The position numbers and the translations under genes are program-made. Shown piece by piece: positions 23,640 to 31,492 of a stretch of 64,000 bases of DNA (positions are counted from its first letter, which is position 1; each line of letters opens with the position of its first letter). The notes under the pieces were generated by a model, which saw nothing but the letters and a program-made list of their open reading frames with translations, had not been told where the DNA came from and made no database searches. The stretch lies in NCBI RefSeq assembly GCF_004124325.1, contig NZ_QBDT01000001.1:7254001-7318000 (forward strand), read 5' to 3'. The stretch comes from Streptomyces sp. L2 (lineage in GTDB: Bacteria > Actinomycetota > Actinomycetes > Streptomycetales > Streptomycetaceae).

Positions 23640-25280
23640 TCAGCCCTGGGCCCGCACCGCCACCTCGCGGGCCCAGCGGTAGTCCGCCTTGCCGCTCGGG
23701 GAACGCTGGATGGCGTCCGTGATGACCAGCTGGCGCGGGATCTTGTAGCCGGCGAGCCGGGTGCGGCAGTGGTCCTGGATGTCGGTCAGCGAGGGCAGTC
23801 CCGCGCCGGTGCGGAGCTGCACGACCGCCGCCACATGGTTGCCCCACTTCGTGTCCGGCACCCCGGCGACCAGCGCGTCGTACACGTCCGGGTGGGCCTT
23901 GAGGGCCTGCTCGACCTCCTCCGGGTACACTTTCTCGCCGCCGGTGTTGATGCACTGCGAGCCGCGCCCGAGGACCGTGACCACGCCGTCCTCGTCCACC
24001 GTCGCCATGTCACCCAGCAGCACCCAGCGCTGCCCGCCCCGCTCGAAGAACGTCTCGGCGGTCTTCCGCGGGTCGTTGTAGTAGCCGAGCGGGACGTGCC
24101 CGCACTGGGCGACCCGGCCGATCTCGCCCACGGCGACCGGCGCGTGCGTCGCCGGATCGACCACCTGGGTCCGGGAGTTGACCCGGATGCGGAAGCCCCG
24201 CTCGGGCCCGGAGTCGTCGGTCGCCGTGCCGTTGAACCCGGATTCGGAGGAGCCGAAGTTGTTCAGCAGCATGGCGTTCGGGACCAGTTCCCGGAACTGC
24301 CGGCGCACCGTCTCCGACATGATCGCGCCTGAGGAGGACACGCTGAACAGCGCGGAGCAGTCCGTGCCCTTCAGGGGGCCGGCCAGCGCGTCGATCAGCG
24401 GGCGGAGCATCGCGTCGCCGACCAGGGACATGCTGGTCACCCGTTCCCGCTCGACGGTCCGCAGCACCTCCTCGGGCACGAACTTGCGGTGCAGCACGAC
24501 CCGTTGCCCGAAGTTGAAGCCGATGAACGCGGTGAGCGTCGATGTGCCGTGCATCAGCGGGGGCACGGGGAAGAAGGTGATCCCGGACCCGCCCGCCGCG
24601 ACCCGCTCGGCCAGCTCCCCGGGTGTCTTCACCGGCTCGCCCGTCGGCGCCCCGCCGCCCAGGCCCGCGAAGAACAGGTCCTCCTGCCGCCACATCACGC
24701 CCTTCGGCATGCCCGTCGTGCCGCCGGTGTAGATGATGAACTGGTCGTTGCCCGACCGGGGAGCGAAGCCCCGCCCCGCCGAACCGGACGCCTCCGCCTC
24801 GGTGAACGCGACCGCGCCGGGCACCTCCACGGGCTCCGCGCCGTGCCCCGCCACCGGCCGCCCCGCCCCCACCCGCACCAGGTGCCGCAGCTTCGGCGCC
24901 CGGGGCAGCGCCGCGGCCACGCGGTCGGAGAACTCCGCGTCGAAGACCAGCGCGACCAGATCGGCGTCCCGGTAGAGGTACACCAACTCCTCTTCGACAT
25001 ACCGGTAGTTTACGTTCACCGGCACGACCCGCGCCTTCAGGCAGGCCAGCACCGTCTGCAGGTACTCGACGCCGTTGTACAGGTGCAGTCCCAGATGCTC
25101 ACCCGGCCGGATGCCGCTGTCGATCAGGTGGTGCGCGATCCGGTCGGCGGCCGCGTCCAGCTCCGCGTAGGTCAGCCGGCGTTCCGCGCCGGTGCCGGGA
25201 TGGTCGAGGTACACGAGCGCCTCGCGGTCCGGCACCACGTCGGCCACCGACTCGAACAGGTCGGCAAGGTTGTACTCCAC
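23640..25280 (-). CDS. fadD19: FadD19-like steroid side-chain CoA ligase
   Basis: A 546-residue ANL ligase that resembles mycobacterial FadD19 over most of its length. Examples are HHLIDSGIRPGEHLGLHLYN, PVNVNYRYVEEELVYLYRDA, IIYTGGTTGMPKGVMWRQED (the P-loop), PPLMHGTSTLTAFIGFNFGQ, SSESGFNGTATDDSGPERGF, NTGGEKVYPEEVEQALKAHP and SPSGKADYRWA with the catalytic lysine. FadD19 activates the C8 side-chain carboxylate of cholesterol-type steroids and is known to be needed for C24-branched sterols. GTG 25280 is set by an AGGAGG site eight bases upstream. The gene diverges from an EchA19-like gene with the TCTGAC palindrome in the shared gap, the same pairing as in M. tuberculosis. Confidence 0.85.
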   Translation of the reverse strand: MEYNLADLFESVADVVPDREALVYLDHPGTGAERRLTYAELDAAADRIAHHLIDSGIRPGEHLGLHLYNGVEYLQTVLACLKARVVPVNVNYRYVEEELVYLYRDADLVALVFDAEFSDRVAAALPRAPKLRHLVRVGAGRPVAGHGAEPVEVPGAVAFTEAEASGSAGRGFAPRSGNDQFIIYTGGTTGMPKGVMWRQEDLFFAGLGGGAPTGEPVKTPGELAERVAAGGSGITFFPVPPLMHGTSTLTAFIGFNFGQRVVLHRKFVPEEVLRTVERERVTSMSLVGDAMLRPLIDALAGPLKGTDCSALFSVSSSGAIMSETVRRQFRELVPNAMLLNNFGSSESGFNGTATDDSGPERGFRIRVNSRTQVVDPATHAPVAVGEIGRVAQCGHVPLGYYNDPRKTAETFFERGGQRWVLLGDMATVDEDGVVTVLGRGSQCINTGGEKVYPEEVEQALKAHPDVYDALVAGVPDTKWGNHVAAVVQLRTGAGLPSLTDIQDHCRTRLAGYKIPRQLVITDAIQRSPSGKADYRWAREVAVRAQG

Positions 25281-25389
25281 CGTTCCTCCTGGACCCCGGG
25301 CGTACGTACCGGACAGCTGTCGTCTCACCGTCGTCAGAGCGTCATCAGAGCAAAGTGCACGGCAACTGTGAAGGGTCCGCGCCAAGAAA

Positions 25390-25406
25390 TCTGACTGACT
25401 GTCAGA
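25390..25406. promoter_or_regulatory. TCTGAC-N5-GTCAGA operator, copy 2
   Basis: Same palindrome as at 16891. The shared extended sequence runs AGAAA, TCTGACTGA, two variable bases, GTCAGAAAA. It lies in the divergent gap between fadD19-like (start 25280) and echA19-like (start 25481), so one repressor could control both directions. Confidence 0.7.
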
Positions 25407-25480
25407 AAACCCTTGAAGTGCCCACCCGCCTACTGCAACCTGTTCTCGTTCTCGTTCTTGTCGTCGAGGGGAGATGGCCC

Positions 25481-26281
25481 ATGGGCGGGACGGAACACCT
25501 CGCCGTGCGGCGCGAGGGCGCCACCCTGGTGCTGACGCTCAACCGGCCCGAGGCCAGGAACGCGCTGTCGCTGCCGATGCTCGTCGGCCTCCACGACGGC
25601 TGGATCGAGGCCGACGCCGACGACACGGTCCGCTCGATCGTCCTCACCGGCGCCGGCGGTGCCTTCTGCGCCGGAATGGACCTCAAGGCCCTGGCCGGCG
25701 GCTCCATGGCCAGACAGCGGTACCGGGACCGGCTCAAGGCCGATCCCGACCTGCACTGGAAGGCCATGCTCCGCCACCACCGCCCCCGCAAACCGGTCAT
25801 CGCCGCCGTCGAGGGCCACTGCGTCGCCGGCGGCACCGAGATCCTCCAGGGCACCGACATCCGCGTCGCGGGCGAGTCGGCGACCTTCGGCCTGTACGAG
25901 GTCAGGCGCGGCCTCTTCCCGATCGGCGGCTCCACCGTCCGGCTGCCACGCCAGATCCCGCGCACCCACGCCCTGGAGATGCTGCTCACCGGCCGCCCCT
26001 ACACCGCCCGCGAGGCCGCCGCCATCGGGCTGATCGGGCACGTGGTCCCCGACGGCACCGCCCTCGACGGGGCCCTGGAGATCGCCGAACGGATCAACAC
26101 CTGCGGGCCGCTCGCCGTCGAGGCCGTCAAGGCGTCCGTGTACGAGACCGCCGAGCTGACCGAGACCGAGGGCCTCGCCGCCGAACTCGCCCGCGGCTGG
26201 CCCGTCTTCGACACCGCCGACGCCAAGGAAGGCGCCCGCGCCTTCGCCGAGAAGCGGCCCCCCGTCTACAAGCGCGCCTGA
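25481..26281 (+). CDS. echA19: EchA19-like enoyl-CoA hydratase
   Basis: A 266-residue crotonase. TLVLTLNRPEARNALSLPML, SIVLTGAGGAFCAGMDLKAL (first oxyanion loop), GGTEILQGTDIRVAGESATF (second oxyanion and catalytic region) and LIGHVVPDGTALDGALEIAE closely follow M. tuberculosis EchA19, which hydrates a steroid side-chain enoyl-CoA. The DAKEGARAFAEKRPPV tail is also typical. ATG 25481 has a GAGGGGA site. It heads a four-gene run (15 bp to DUF35, then 4-bp overlaps) and is probably controlled by the palindrome at 25390. Confidence 0.85.
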   Translation: MGGTEHLAVRREGATLVLTLNRPEARNALSLPMLVGLHDGWIEADADDTVRSIVLTGAGGAFCAGMDLKALAGGSMARQRYRDRLKADPDLHWKAMLRHHRPRKPVIAAVEGHCVAGGTEILQGTDIRVAGESATFGLYEVRRGLFPIGGSTVRLPRQIPRTHALEMLLTGRPYTAREAAAIGLIGHVVPDGTALDGALEIAERINTCGPLAVEAVKASVYETAELTETEGLAAELARGWPVFDTADAKEGARAFAEKRPPVYKRA

Positions 26282-26296
26282 CCCCGAGGAGCAACC

Positions 26297-27238
26297 GTGC
26301 CCGAAGTCCTCAAAGCGCCGCTCGTCCTGGAATTCCCCTTCACCCGCTCCCTCGGCCCCGTCCAGAGCGCCTTCCTCACCGGCCTGCGCGAACGCGTCGT
26401 CCTCGGGGTGCGCGCCACCGACGGCCGCGTCCTCGTCCCGCCCGTCGAGTACGACCCGGTCACCGCCGACGAGATCCGCGACCTCGTCGAGGTCGCCCCC
26501 ACCGGCACCGTCACCACCTGGGCCTGGAATCCCGCCCCGCGCGGCGGCCAGCCCCTCACCGCCCCGTTCGCCTGGGTCCTGGTCCGGCTCGACGGCGCCG
26601 ACACCGCCCTGCTGCACGCCCTCGCCGCCCCCGGCCCCGACGCCGTGCACACCGGCATGCGGGTCCGCGTCCGCTGGGCGGGGGAGCGCACCGGCGCCAT
26701 CACGGACATCGCCTGCTTCGAACCGTACGACGGCGAACCCGCCCGAGCCGGCGATCACAGCGGTGCGTTCGACGACCTGGTCACCGGGATCGTCGCCCCC
26801 GCCCGGCTCGACTACACCTACTCGCCCGGCCGCGCCCAGTCCGCCTACCTCCACTCCCTCGCCGAACGCCGCACCGTCGGCGAGCGCTGCCCGGTCTGCC
26901 GCAAGGTGTACGTGCCGCCCCGCGGCGCCTGTCCCACCTGCGGGGTCGCCACCGCCGAACAGGTCGAGGTCGGCCCCCGGGGCACCGTCACCACCTTCTG
27001 CATCGTCAACATCAAGGCGAAGAACCTCGACATCGAGGTTCCTTACGTCTACGCGCACATCGCCCTCGACGGCGCCGGCCTCGCCCTGCACGGACGCATC
27101 GGCGGGATCCCCTACGACCAGGTCCGCATGGGCCTGCGCGTCGAACCCGTGTGGACCGACGGCGCCCGATACCCCGACCACTACCGGCCCACCGGAGAAC
27201 CCGACGCGGACTACGACACCTACAAGGAGCTGCTGTGA
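26297..27238 (+). CDS. DUF35 OB-fold/zinc-ribbon protein (Rv3521-like, aldolase partner)
   Basis: A 313-residue protein with two OB-like regions and one zinc ribbon, CPVCRKVYVPPRGACPTC (about residues 197-214), followed by VGPRGTVTTFCIVNIKAKNL and the PYVYAHIALDGAGLALHGRI OB strands. DUF35 proteins bind lipid-transfer thiolases and form acyl-CoA hydratase/retro-aldolase complexes in sterol side-chain breakdown. Here it directly precedes two such thiolase homologues, as Rv3521 precedes ltp4 and ltp3. The GTG start follows a GAGGAGC site. Length is about double that of a simple DUF35 protein. Confidence 0.82.
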   Translation: MPEVLKAPLVLEFPFTRSLGPVQSAFLTGLRERVVLGVRATDGRVLVPPVEYDPVTADEIRDLVEVAPTGTVTTWAWNPAPRGGQPLTAPFAWVLVRLDGADTALLHALAAPGPDAVHTGMRVRVRWAGERTGAITDIACFEPYDGEPARAGDHSGAFDDLVTGIVAPARLDYTYSPGRAQSAYLHSLAERRTVGERCPVCRKVYVPPRGACPTCGVATAEQVEVGPRGTVTTFCIVNIKAKNLDIEVPYVYAHIALDGAGLALHGRIGGIPYDQVRMGLRVEPVWTDGARYPDHYRPTGEPDADYDTYKELL

Positions 27239-28272
27239 CCCGGGACATCGCCGTCGTGGCCTTCGCCCGGACCGATCACCGCGCCACCTGCGAGGACACC
27301 TCCGAGGTGGAGATGCTCATGCCGGTGCTGCACGAGGTCCTGGCCCGCACCGGCCTGCGCACCGCCGACATCGGCTTCACCTGCTCCGGGTCCAGCGACT
27401 ACCTGGCCGGCCGCGCCTTCTCCTTCACCATGGCCCTCGACGGCGTCGGCGCCTGGCCGCCCATCTCCGAGTCCCACGTCGAGATGGACGGCGCCTGGGC
27501 GCTGTACGAGGCGTGGACCAAGCTGCTCTCCGGGGATGCCGACACCGCCCTCGTCTACTCCTACGGCAAGTCCACGCCCGGCTCCGTGCGGGACGTGCTG
27601 ACCCGGCAGCTCGACCCGTACTACGTCGCCCCCCTGTGGCCCGACTCCGTCGCCCTGGCCGCGCTCCAGGCGCAGGCCCTCATCGACGCCGGGGACACCG
27701 ACGAGGCCGCGCTCGCCGCCGTCGGCGCCCGCAGCCGCGCCGACGCCGACTCGCGTGTGCCGCAGGGGAGTTCGCCGGGTGACTACGTCGTACGGCCGCT
27801 GCGCACGGGCGACTGCCCGCCCGTCGGCGACGGCGCCGCCGCCGTGATCCTCGCGGCCGGGGACCGCGCCCGCGCCCTGTGCGAGCGGCCCGCCTGGATC
27901 CGGGGCATCGACCACCGCATCGAGGCCCACGCGCTCGGCGTCCGCGACCTCACCGACTCGCCGTCCACCCGCCTGGCCGCCGAGAAGGCCGGCGCCTTCG
28001 AACGGCCCGTCGACACCGCCGAGCTGCACGCCCCCTTCAGCGCGCAGGAGGTCGTGCTCCGCAAGGCGCTCCGGCTCGGCGACGGCGTGCGGGTGAACCC
28101 CTCCGGCGGCGCGCTCGCCGCCAACCCCGTCATGGCCGCCGGCCTCGCCCGGATCGGCGAGGCCGCCGCCCGCATCCACCGCGGCGAGTCCGGCCGGGCG
28201 CTCGCCCACGCGACCTCCGGCCCCTGCCTCCAGCAGAACCTGGTCGCCGTACTCGAAGGGGATCCGCGATGA
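27235..28272 (+). CDS. ltp4: Ltp4-like lipid-transfer/thiolase-fold protein
   Basis: A 345-residue thiolase-fold protein, starting DIAVVAFARTDHRATCEDTS, with GFTCSGSSDYLAGRAFSFTM, PPISESHVEMDGAWALYEAW, LRTGDCPPVGDGAAAVILAA and NPSGGALAANPVMAAGLARI (the C-terminal Gly-rich loop). Where a degradative thiolase has its acyl-accepting Cys, the region reads SHVEMDG, so it probably does not do classical thiolysis and may act as a retro-aldolase or subunit with the next protein. GTG 27235 overlaps the DUF35 stop and the stop overlaps the next ATG. Order and length match M. tuberculosis ltp4. Confidence 0.8.
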   Translation: MTRDIAVVAFARTDHRATCEDTSEVEMLMPVLHEVLARTGLRTADIGFTCSGSSDYLAGRAFSFTMALDGVGAWPPISESHVEMDGAWALYEAWTKLLSGDADTALVYSYGKSTPGSVRDVLTRQLDPYYVAPLWPDSVALAALQAQALIDAGDTDEAALAAVGARSRADADSRVPQGSSPGDYVVRPLRTGDCPPVGDGAAAVILAAGDRARALCERPAWIRGIDHRIEAHALGVRDLTDSPSTRLAAEKAGAFERPVDTAELHAPFSAQEVVLRKALRLGDGVRVNPSGGALAANPVMAAGLARIGEAAARIHRGESGRALAHATSGPCLQQNLVAVLEGDPR

Positions 28273-29435
28273 GCAAGGAGCCCGTGGCCGTCACTGGGAT
28301 CGGCCAGACCAAGCACGTCGCCGCCCGCCGCGACGTCTCCATCGCCGGACTCGTCCGCGAGGCAGCCCTGCGCGCCCTGGACGACGCCGAGTTGACGTGG
28401 GCCGACATCGACGCCGTCGTCATCGGCAAGGCCCCCGACTTCTTCGAGGGCGTCATGATGCCCGAGCTGTACCTCGCCGACGCGCTCGGCGCCGTCGGCA
28501 AGCCGATGCTCCGCGTGCACACCGCCGGCTCGGTCGGCGGCTCCACCTCCCTCGTCGCCGCCAACCTGATCGCCGCCCGCGTCCACCGCACCGTGCTCAC
28601 CCTCGCCTTCGAGAAACAGTCCGAGTCCAACGCCATGTGGGGACTGTCCCTGCCCATCCCCTTCCAGCAGCCCCTGCTGGCCGGGGCGGGCGGCTTCTTC
28701 GCCCCGCACGTGCGCGCCTACATGCGGCGCAGCGGCGCCCCCGACACCGTCGGCTCCCTCGTCGCCTACAAGGACCGGCGCAACGCCCTGAAGAACCCCT
28801 ACGCCCACCTCCACGAGCACGACCTCACCCTGGAACAGGTCCAGGCATCGCCCATGCTGTGGGATCCCATCCGCTACTCCGAGACCTGCCCGTCCTCCGA
28901 CGGCGCCTGCGCCATGGTCCTCACCGACCGAGCCGGGGCCGCCCGCGCGCCCCGGCCGCCCGCCTGGATGCTCGGCGGCGCCATGCGCAGCGAACCCACC
29001 CTGTTCGCGGGGAAGGACTTCGTCTCCCCGCAGGCCGGCAAGGACTGCGCCGCCGACGTCTACCGGCAGGCCGGCGTCGCCGACCCGCGCCGGGACATCG
29101 ACGCCGTCGAGATGTACGTGCCGTTCTCCTGGTACGAGCCCATGTGGCTGGAGAACCTGGGCTTCGCCGAGGAGGGCGAGGGCTGGAAGCTCACCGAGTC
29201 CGGCGTCACCGCACTCGACGGCGACCTCCCCGTCAACATGTCCGGCGGCGTGCTGTCCACCAACCCCATCGGCGCCTCCGGCATGATCCGCTTCGCCGAG
29301 GCCGCCCTCCAGGTGCGCGGGCTGGCCGGGGAACACCAGGTCGACGGCGCCCGGAGGGTGCTCGGACACGCCTACGGCGGCGGATCGCAGTTCTTCTCCA
29401 TGTGGCTGGTGGGGTCCGAACCCCCCGACTCCTGA
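28269..29435 (+). CDS. ltp3: Ltp3-like lipid-transfer/thiolase-fold protein (probable steroid side-chain aldolase)
   Basis: A 388-residue thiolase-superfamily protein. VAVTGIGQTKHVAARRDVSI, DIDAVVIGKAPDFFEGVMMP, VHTAGSVGGSTSLVAANLIA, SETCPSSDGACAMVLTDRAG and NMSGGVLSTNPIGASGMIRF mark it as an SCP-x/Ltp-type enzyme. The nucleophile position appears as Ser (AGSVGGS) instead of Cys, in keeping with Ltp aldolases that cleave C-C bonds without a thiolase Cys. In Rhodococcus, ltp3 and ltp4 serve removal of C24-branched sterol side chains. It is the last gene of the EchA19-like operon. Confidence 0.82.
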   Translation: MSKEPVAVTGIGQTKHVAARRDVSIAGLVREAALRALDDAELTWADIDAVVIGKAPDFFEGVMMPELYLADALGAVGKPMLRVHTAGSVGGSTSLVAANLIAARVHRTVLTLAFEKQSESNAMWGLSLPIPFQQPLLAGAGGFFAPHVRAYMRRSGAPDTVGSLVAYKDRRNALKNPYAHLHEHDLTLEQVQASPMLWDPIRYSETCPSSDGACAMVLTDRAGAARAPRPPAWMLGGAMRSEPTLFAGKDFVSPQAGKDCAADVYRQAGVADPRRDIDAVEMYVPFSWYEPMWLENLGFAEEGEGWKLTESGVTALDGDLPVNMSGGVLSTNPIGASGMIRFAEAALQVRGLAGEHQVDGARRVLGHAYGGGSQFFSMWLVGSEPPDS

Positions 29436-29528
29436 CGGCCCGGCAGAGTGTGCCTCCCAGGTGGCCTGTCGGCGGTCGTGACCGGTCGCTAGGCTGACCG
29501 CGGACGACGAACCGGGAGGAGCACGGAC

Positions 29529-29771
29529 GTGGCCGAGAGCATCACCCAGCGGCAGCCGCTCGCGGGCTGGGACAAGCCGGAGCTGGACCTCAGCGGGGCC
29601 GAGTGGCAGTCCAGCAGCCGAGGTCTGGGCGATGTCCAGATCGCCTTCGTCGAGGGATTCATCGCGATGCGCAACAGCGGCAGCCCGGACAGCCCCTCCA
29701 TCGTCTTCACGCCCGCCGAGTGGGGCGCCTTCGTCTCCGGCGCGCGGGAGGGCGAGTTCGATCTGACCTGA
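29529..29771 (+). CDS. DUF397 domain small protein
   Basis: An 80-residue protein with the DUF397 pattern: AEWQSSSRGLGDVQIAFVEG, MRNSGSPDSPSIVFTPAEWG and AFVSGAREGEFDLT. These proteins usually accompany XRE-type regulators in Streptomyces and affect development or antibiotic production; no such partner is adjacent here. GTG 29529 follows GGGAGGA. A TAGGCT at 29490-29495 may be its -10. The stop codon lies inside a seven-copy CTGAC repeat, so slippage would alter the C-terminus. Confidence 0.85.
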   Translation: MAESITQRQPLAGWDKPELDLSGAEWQSSSRGLGDVQIAFVEGFIAMRNSGSPDSPSIVFTPAEWGAFVSGAREGEFDLT

Positions 29772-29797
29772 CCTGACCTGACCTGACCTGACCTGAC
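29763..29797 (+). repeat. Seven tandem CTGAC repeats spanning a stop codon
   Basis: Seven perfect 5-bp copies cover the last codons and stop of the DUF397 gene and the bases after it. The unit is not a multiple of three, but every reading frame of CTGAC reaches a TGA within 15 bases, so changes mostly affect the 3' end. Confidence 0.95.
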
Positions 29798-29959
29798 TCG
29801 CCGCGGCCCGCCCCCGCCCGCACCGGAAACGGAACGGGAGCCGAACCGGGGGTGTTCCGCGCCGATTTCCGGACACGCGACCAGCACAGCCCCGCCGGGG
29901 CCGACGCCTGAGCCAGGCTGGCCCCGCAGGGGGTAGGTCGTATCCCGGAGGTGAGGAAC

Positions 29960-30862
29960 ATGAACGCCGCACCGGTCGTCGCCGCGGTCGACGGTTCGGA
30001 CGACAGTCTGCGCGCCCTGGAGTGGGCCCTGGACGCGGCGGGCCGGCGCGCGGCACCGCTGCGCGTGGTGCACGTACGGCAGTACGCCGCCTGGGGGCAG
30101 ACCGACGTCCTGGTCGCCGGGCCTCCCGACGCGGGCGGGGACGACGTGCTCGACGAGGTGCGCGACCTGCTGCGCGACCGTGCGGACCCGGCCGCCGTGG
30201 AGTACGTCGCCCAGGAAGGCGTGCCCGGCGCGGTGCTGCCCGAACTCGGGGCGGAGGCGCAGCTGCTGGTCCTCGGCTCACGCGGGCGCGGCGGCTTCGC
30301 CAGCCTGCTCCTCGGCTCCAACTCGCTGGCCGCCGCACGGGACGCCGAGTGCCCGGTGGTCGTCGTGCCCCGGCCCGGCCGCGAGGTCCACGGGACCGGA
30401 CCCGACGAGCCCGGGCCCCGGGTGGTCGTCGGCCTGCACGCCGACAGCCCCGACGAGGCGATGCTCGCCTTCGCGTTCGCCGAGGCGGCCCTGCGCGGCG
30501 CCCGGGTCCAGGTGATCGCCGCCTACCCGTGGCCGGTGCAGACCTGGAGCGCGCCCGGCCAGCTGGTGGCGCCCCTCGCCGACCAGGAGACCATCGAGCA
30601 CGAGACCCTGGCCCTCGCCGCCGGCTTCCTCACCCCGCACCGCGAACGGCACCCGGACCTCCGCGCCGACGTCCAGGCCCTGCCCGGCGACGCCGCCGGC
30701 CACCTCGTCGCCGCCTCCCGCGACGCCGACCTGGTCGTCGTCGGCCGCCACCGCCGCCGGATGCTCGCCCCGGCCCGCATGATGGGCTCCGTCACCCAGG
30801 CGGTCCTGCTGCACGCCGCGAGCCCGGTCGCGGTCGTACCACCGGCGCCGCCGGAGGAGTGA
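29960..30862 (+). CDS. Tandem universal stress protein
   Basis: A 300-residue protein with two UspA domains. The first (about 5-145) has VVAAVDGSDDSLRALEWALD and the ATP-binding LVLGSRGRGGFASLLLGSNS (G-2x-G-9x-GS). The second (about 155-295) has RVVVGLHADSPDEAMLAFAF and VVVGRHRRRMLAPARMMGSV, with a less canonical loop. I set ATG 29960 because GGAGGTGAGG sits directly upstream; GTG 29951 is within that site. It probably acts in cytoplasmic stress or dormancy adaptation. Confidence 0.9.
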   Translation: MNAAPVVAAVDGSDDSLRALEWALDAAGRRAAPLRVVHVRQYAAWGQTDVLVAGPPDAGGDDVLDEVRDLLRDRADPAAVEYVAQEGVPGAVLPELGAEAQLLVLGSRGRGGFASLLLGSNSLAAARDAECPVVVVPRPGREVHGTGPDEPGPRVVVGLHADSPDEAMLAFAFAEAALRGARVQVIAAYPWPVQTWSAPGQLVAPLADQETIEHETLALAAGFLTPHRERHPDLRADVQALPGDAAGHLVAASRDADLVVVGRHRRRMLAPARMMGSVTQAVLLHAASPVAVVPPAPPEE

Positions 30863-30981
30863 GCGCGCGGGAACGGAGCCCGCGCGGGGCGGCCGGCCGG
30901 GGCCGCCGGGCCGCGGCGGGCCAGGACGCCGGGCGGTGCCCGTGGGCCGCCTCGCGCGGGCGGGACACGTACCATGGCCGC

Positions 30982-31479
30982 ATGTCGTTCCTCCGCCGCC
31001 GTAGCGCCACCCCCGCCGGACCCGAGTTCGATGTGCTGGCCATGGACCCGGGCGACTGGCCGGGCAACCTCGGCGCGGGCCTGCTGCCCGCCCCCGACGG
31101 CTCCTGCCAGGGCGTCTTCCTGCGCTACGACCTCTTCGGCGGCCGCGGCCCCGCCATGATCATCGGCAATCTCCCCGAGGGCTCCCCGGCCCGCGACACC
31201 GACGAGGGAGAGATCCCCTTCGAGGTCGGCCAGCTGCTGCTGGCCCTGGAGAACGACGAGGAGGTCACCGTCGTCGGCGTCGAGGACACCCCCGTGCTGC
31301 AGGGCGACAACCTTTTGATCGTCCGCCGCCTGAAGCTCTCCGAGAGCCGCGTCTCCTGCGTGCAGTTCGACCGCAGCGACGGCGTCCTCGTGACCATCGC
31401 CGCCTGGGACCGCCCCATCACCGACGACCTGTACGCCCTGCTGAAGCCGCTCCCGGCGGAGCTGTTCCAGCAGGGCTGA
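30982..31479 (+). CDS. Conserved hypothetical protein
   Basis: A 165-residue acidic soluble protein, MSFLRRRSATPAGPEFDVLA onward, with DPGDWPGNLGAGLLPAPDGS, GEIPFEVGQLLLALENDEEV and AAWDRPITDDLYALLKPLPA. No membrane segment or catalytic motif is evident, and I do not recognise a characterised family. The ATG is preceded by TACCAT six bases away and no ribosome site, so the message may be leaderless. It converges with the secreted amidase 13 bp away. Confidence 0.7.
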   Translation: MSFLRRRSATPAGPEFDVLAMDPGDWPGNLGAGLLPAPDGSCQGVFLRYDLFGGRGPAMIIGNLPEGSPARDTDEGEIPFEVGQLLLALENDEEVTVVGVEDTPVLQGDNLLIVRRLKLSESRVSCVQFDRSDGVLVTIAAWDRPITDDLYALLKPLPAELFQQG

Positions 31480-31492
31480 GGCCCCTTGGCCA

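Noticed and set aside
29763..29797. CTGAC repeats considered as a CRISPR or attachment site
   Set aside because: Copies are 5 bp and contiguous without spacers, and no integrase or cas genes are nearby.
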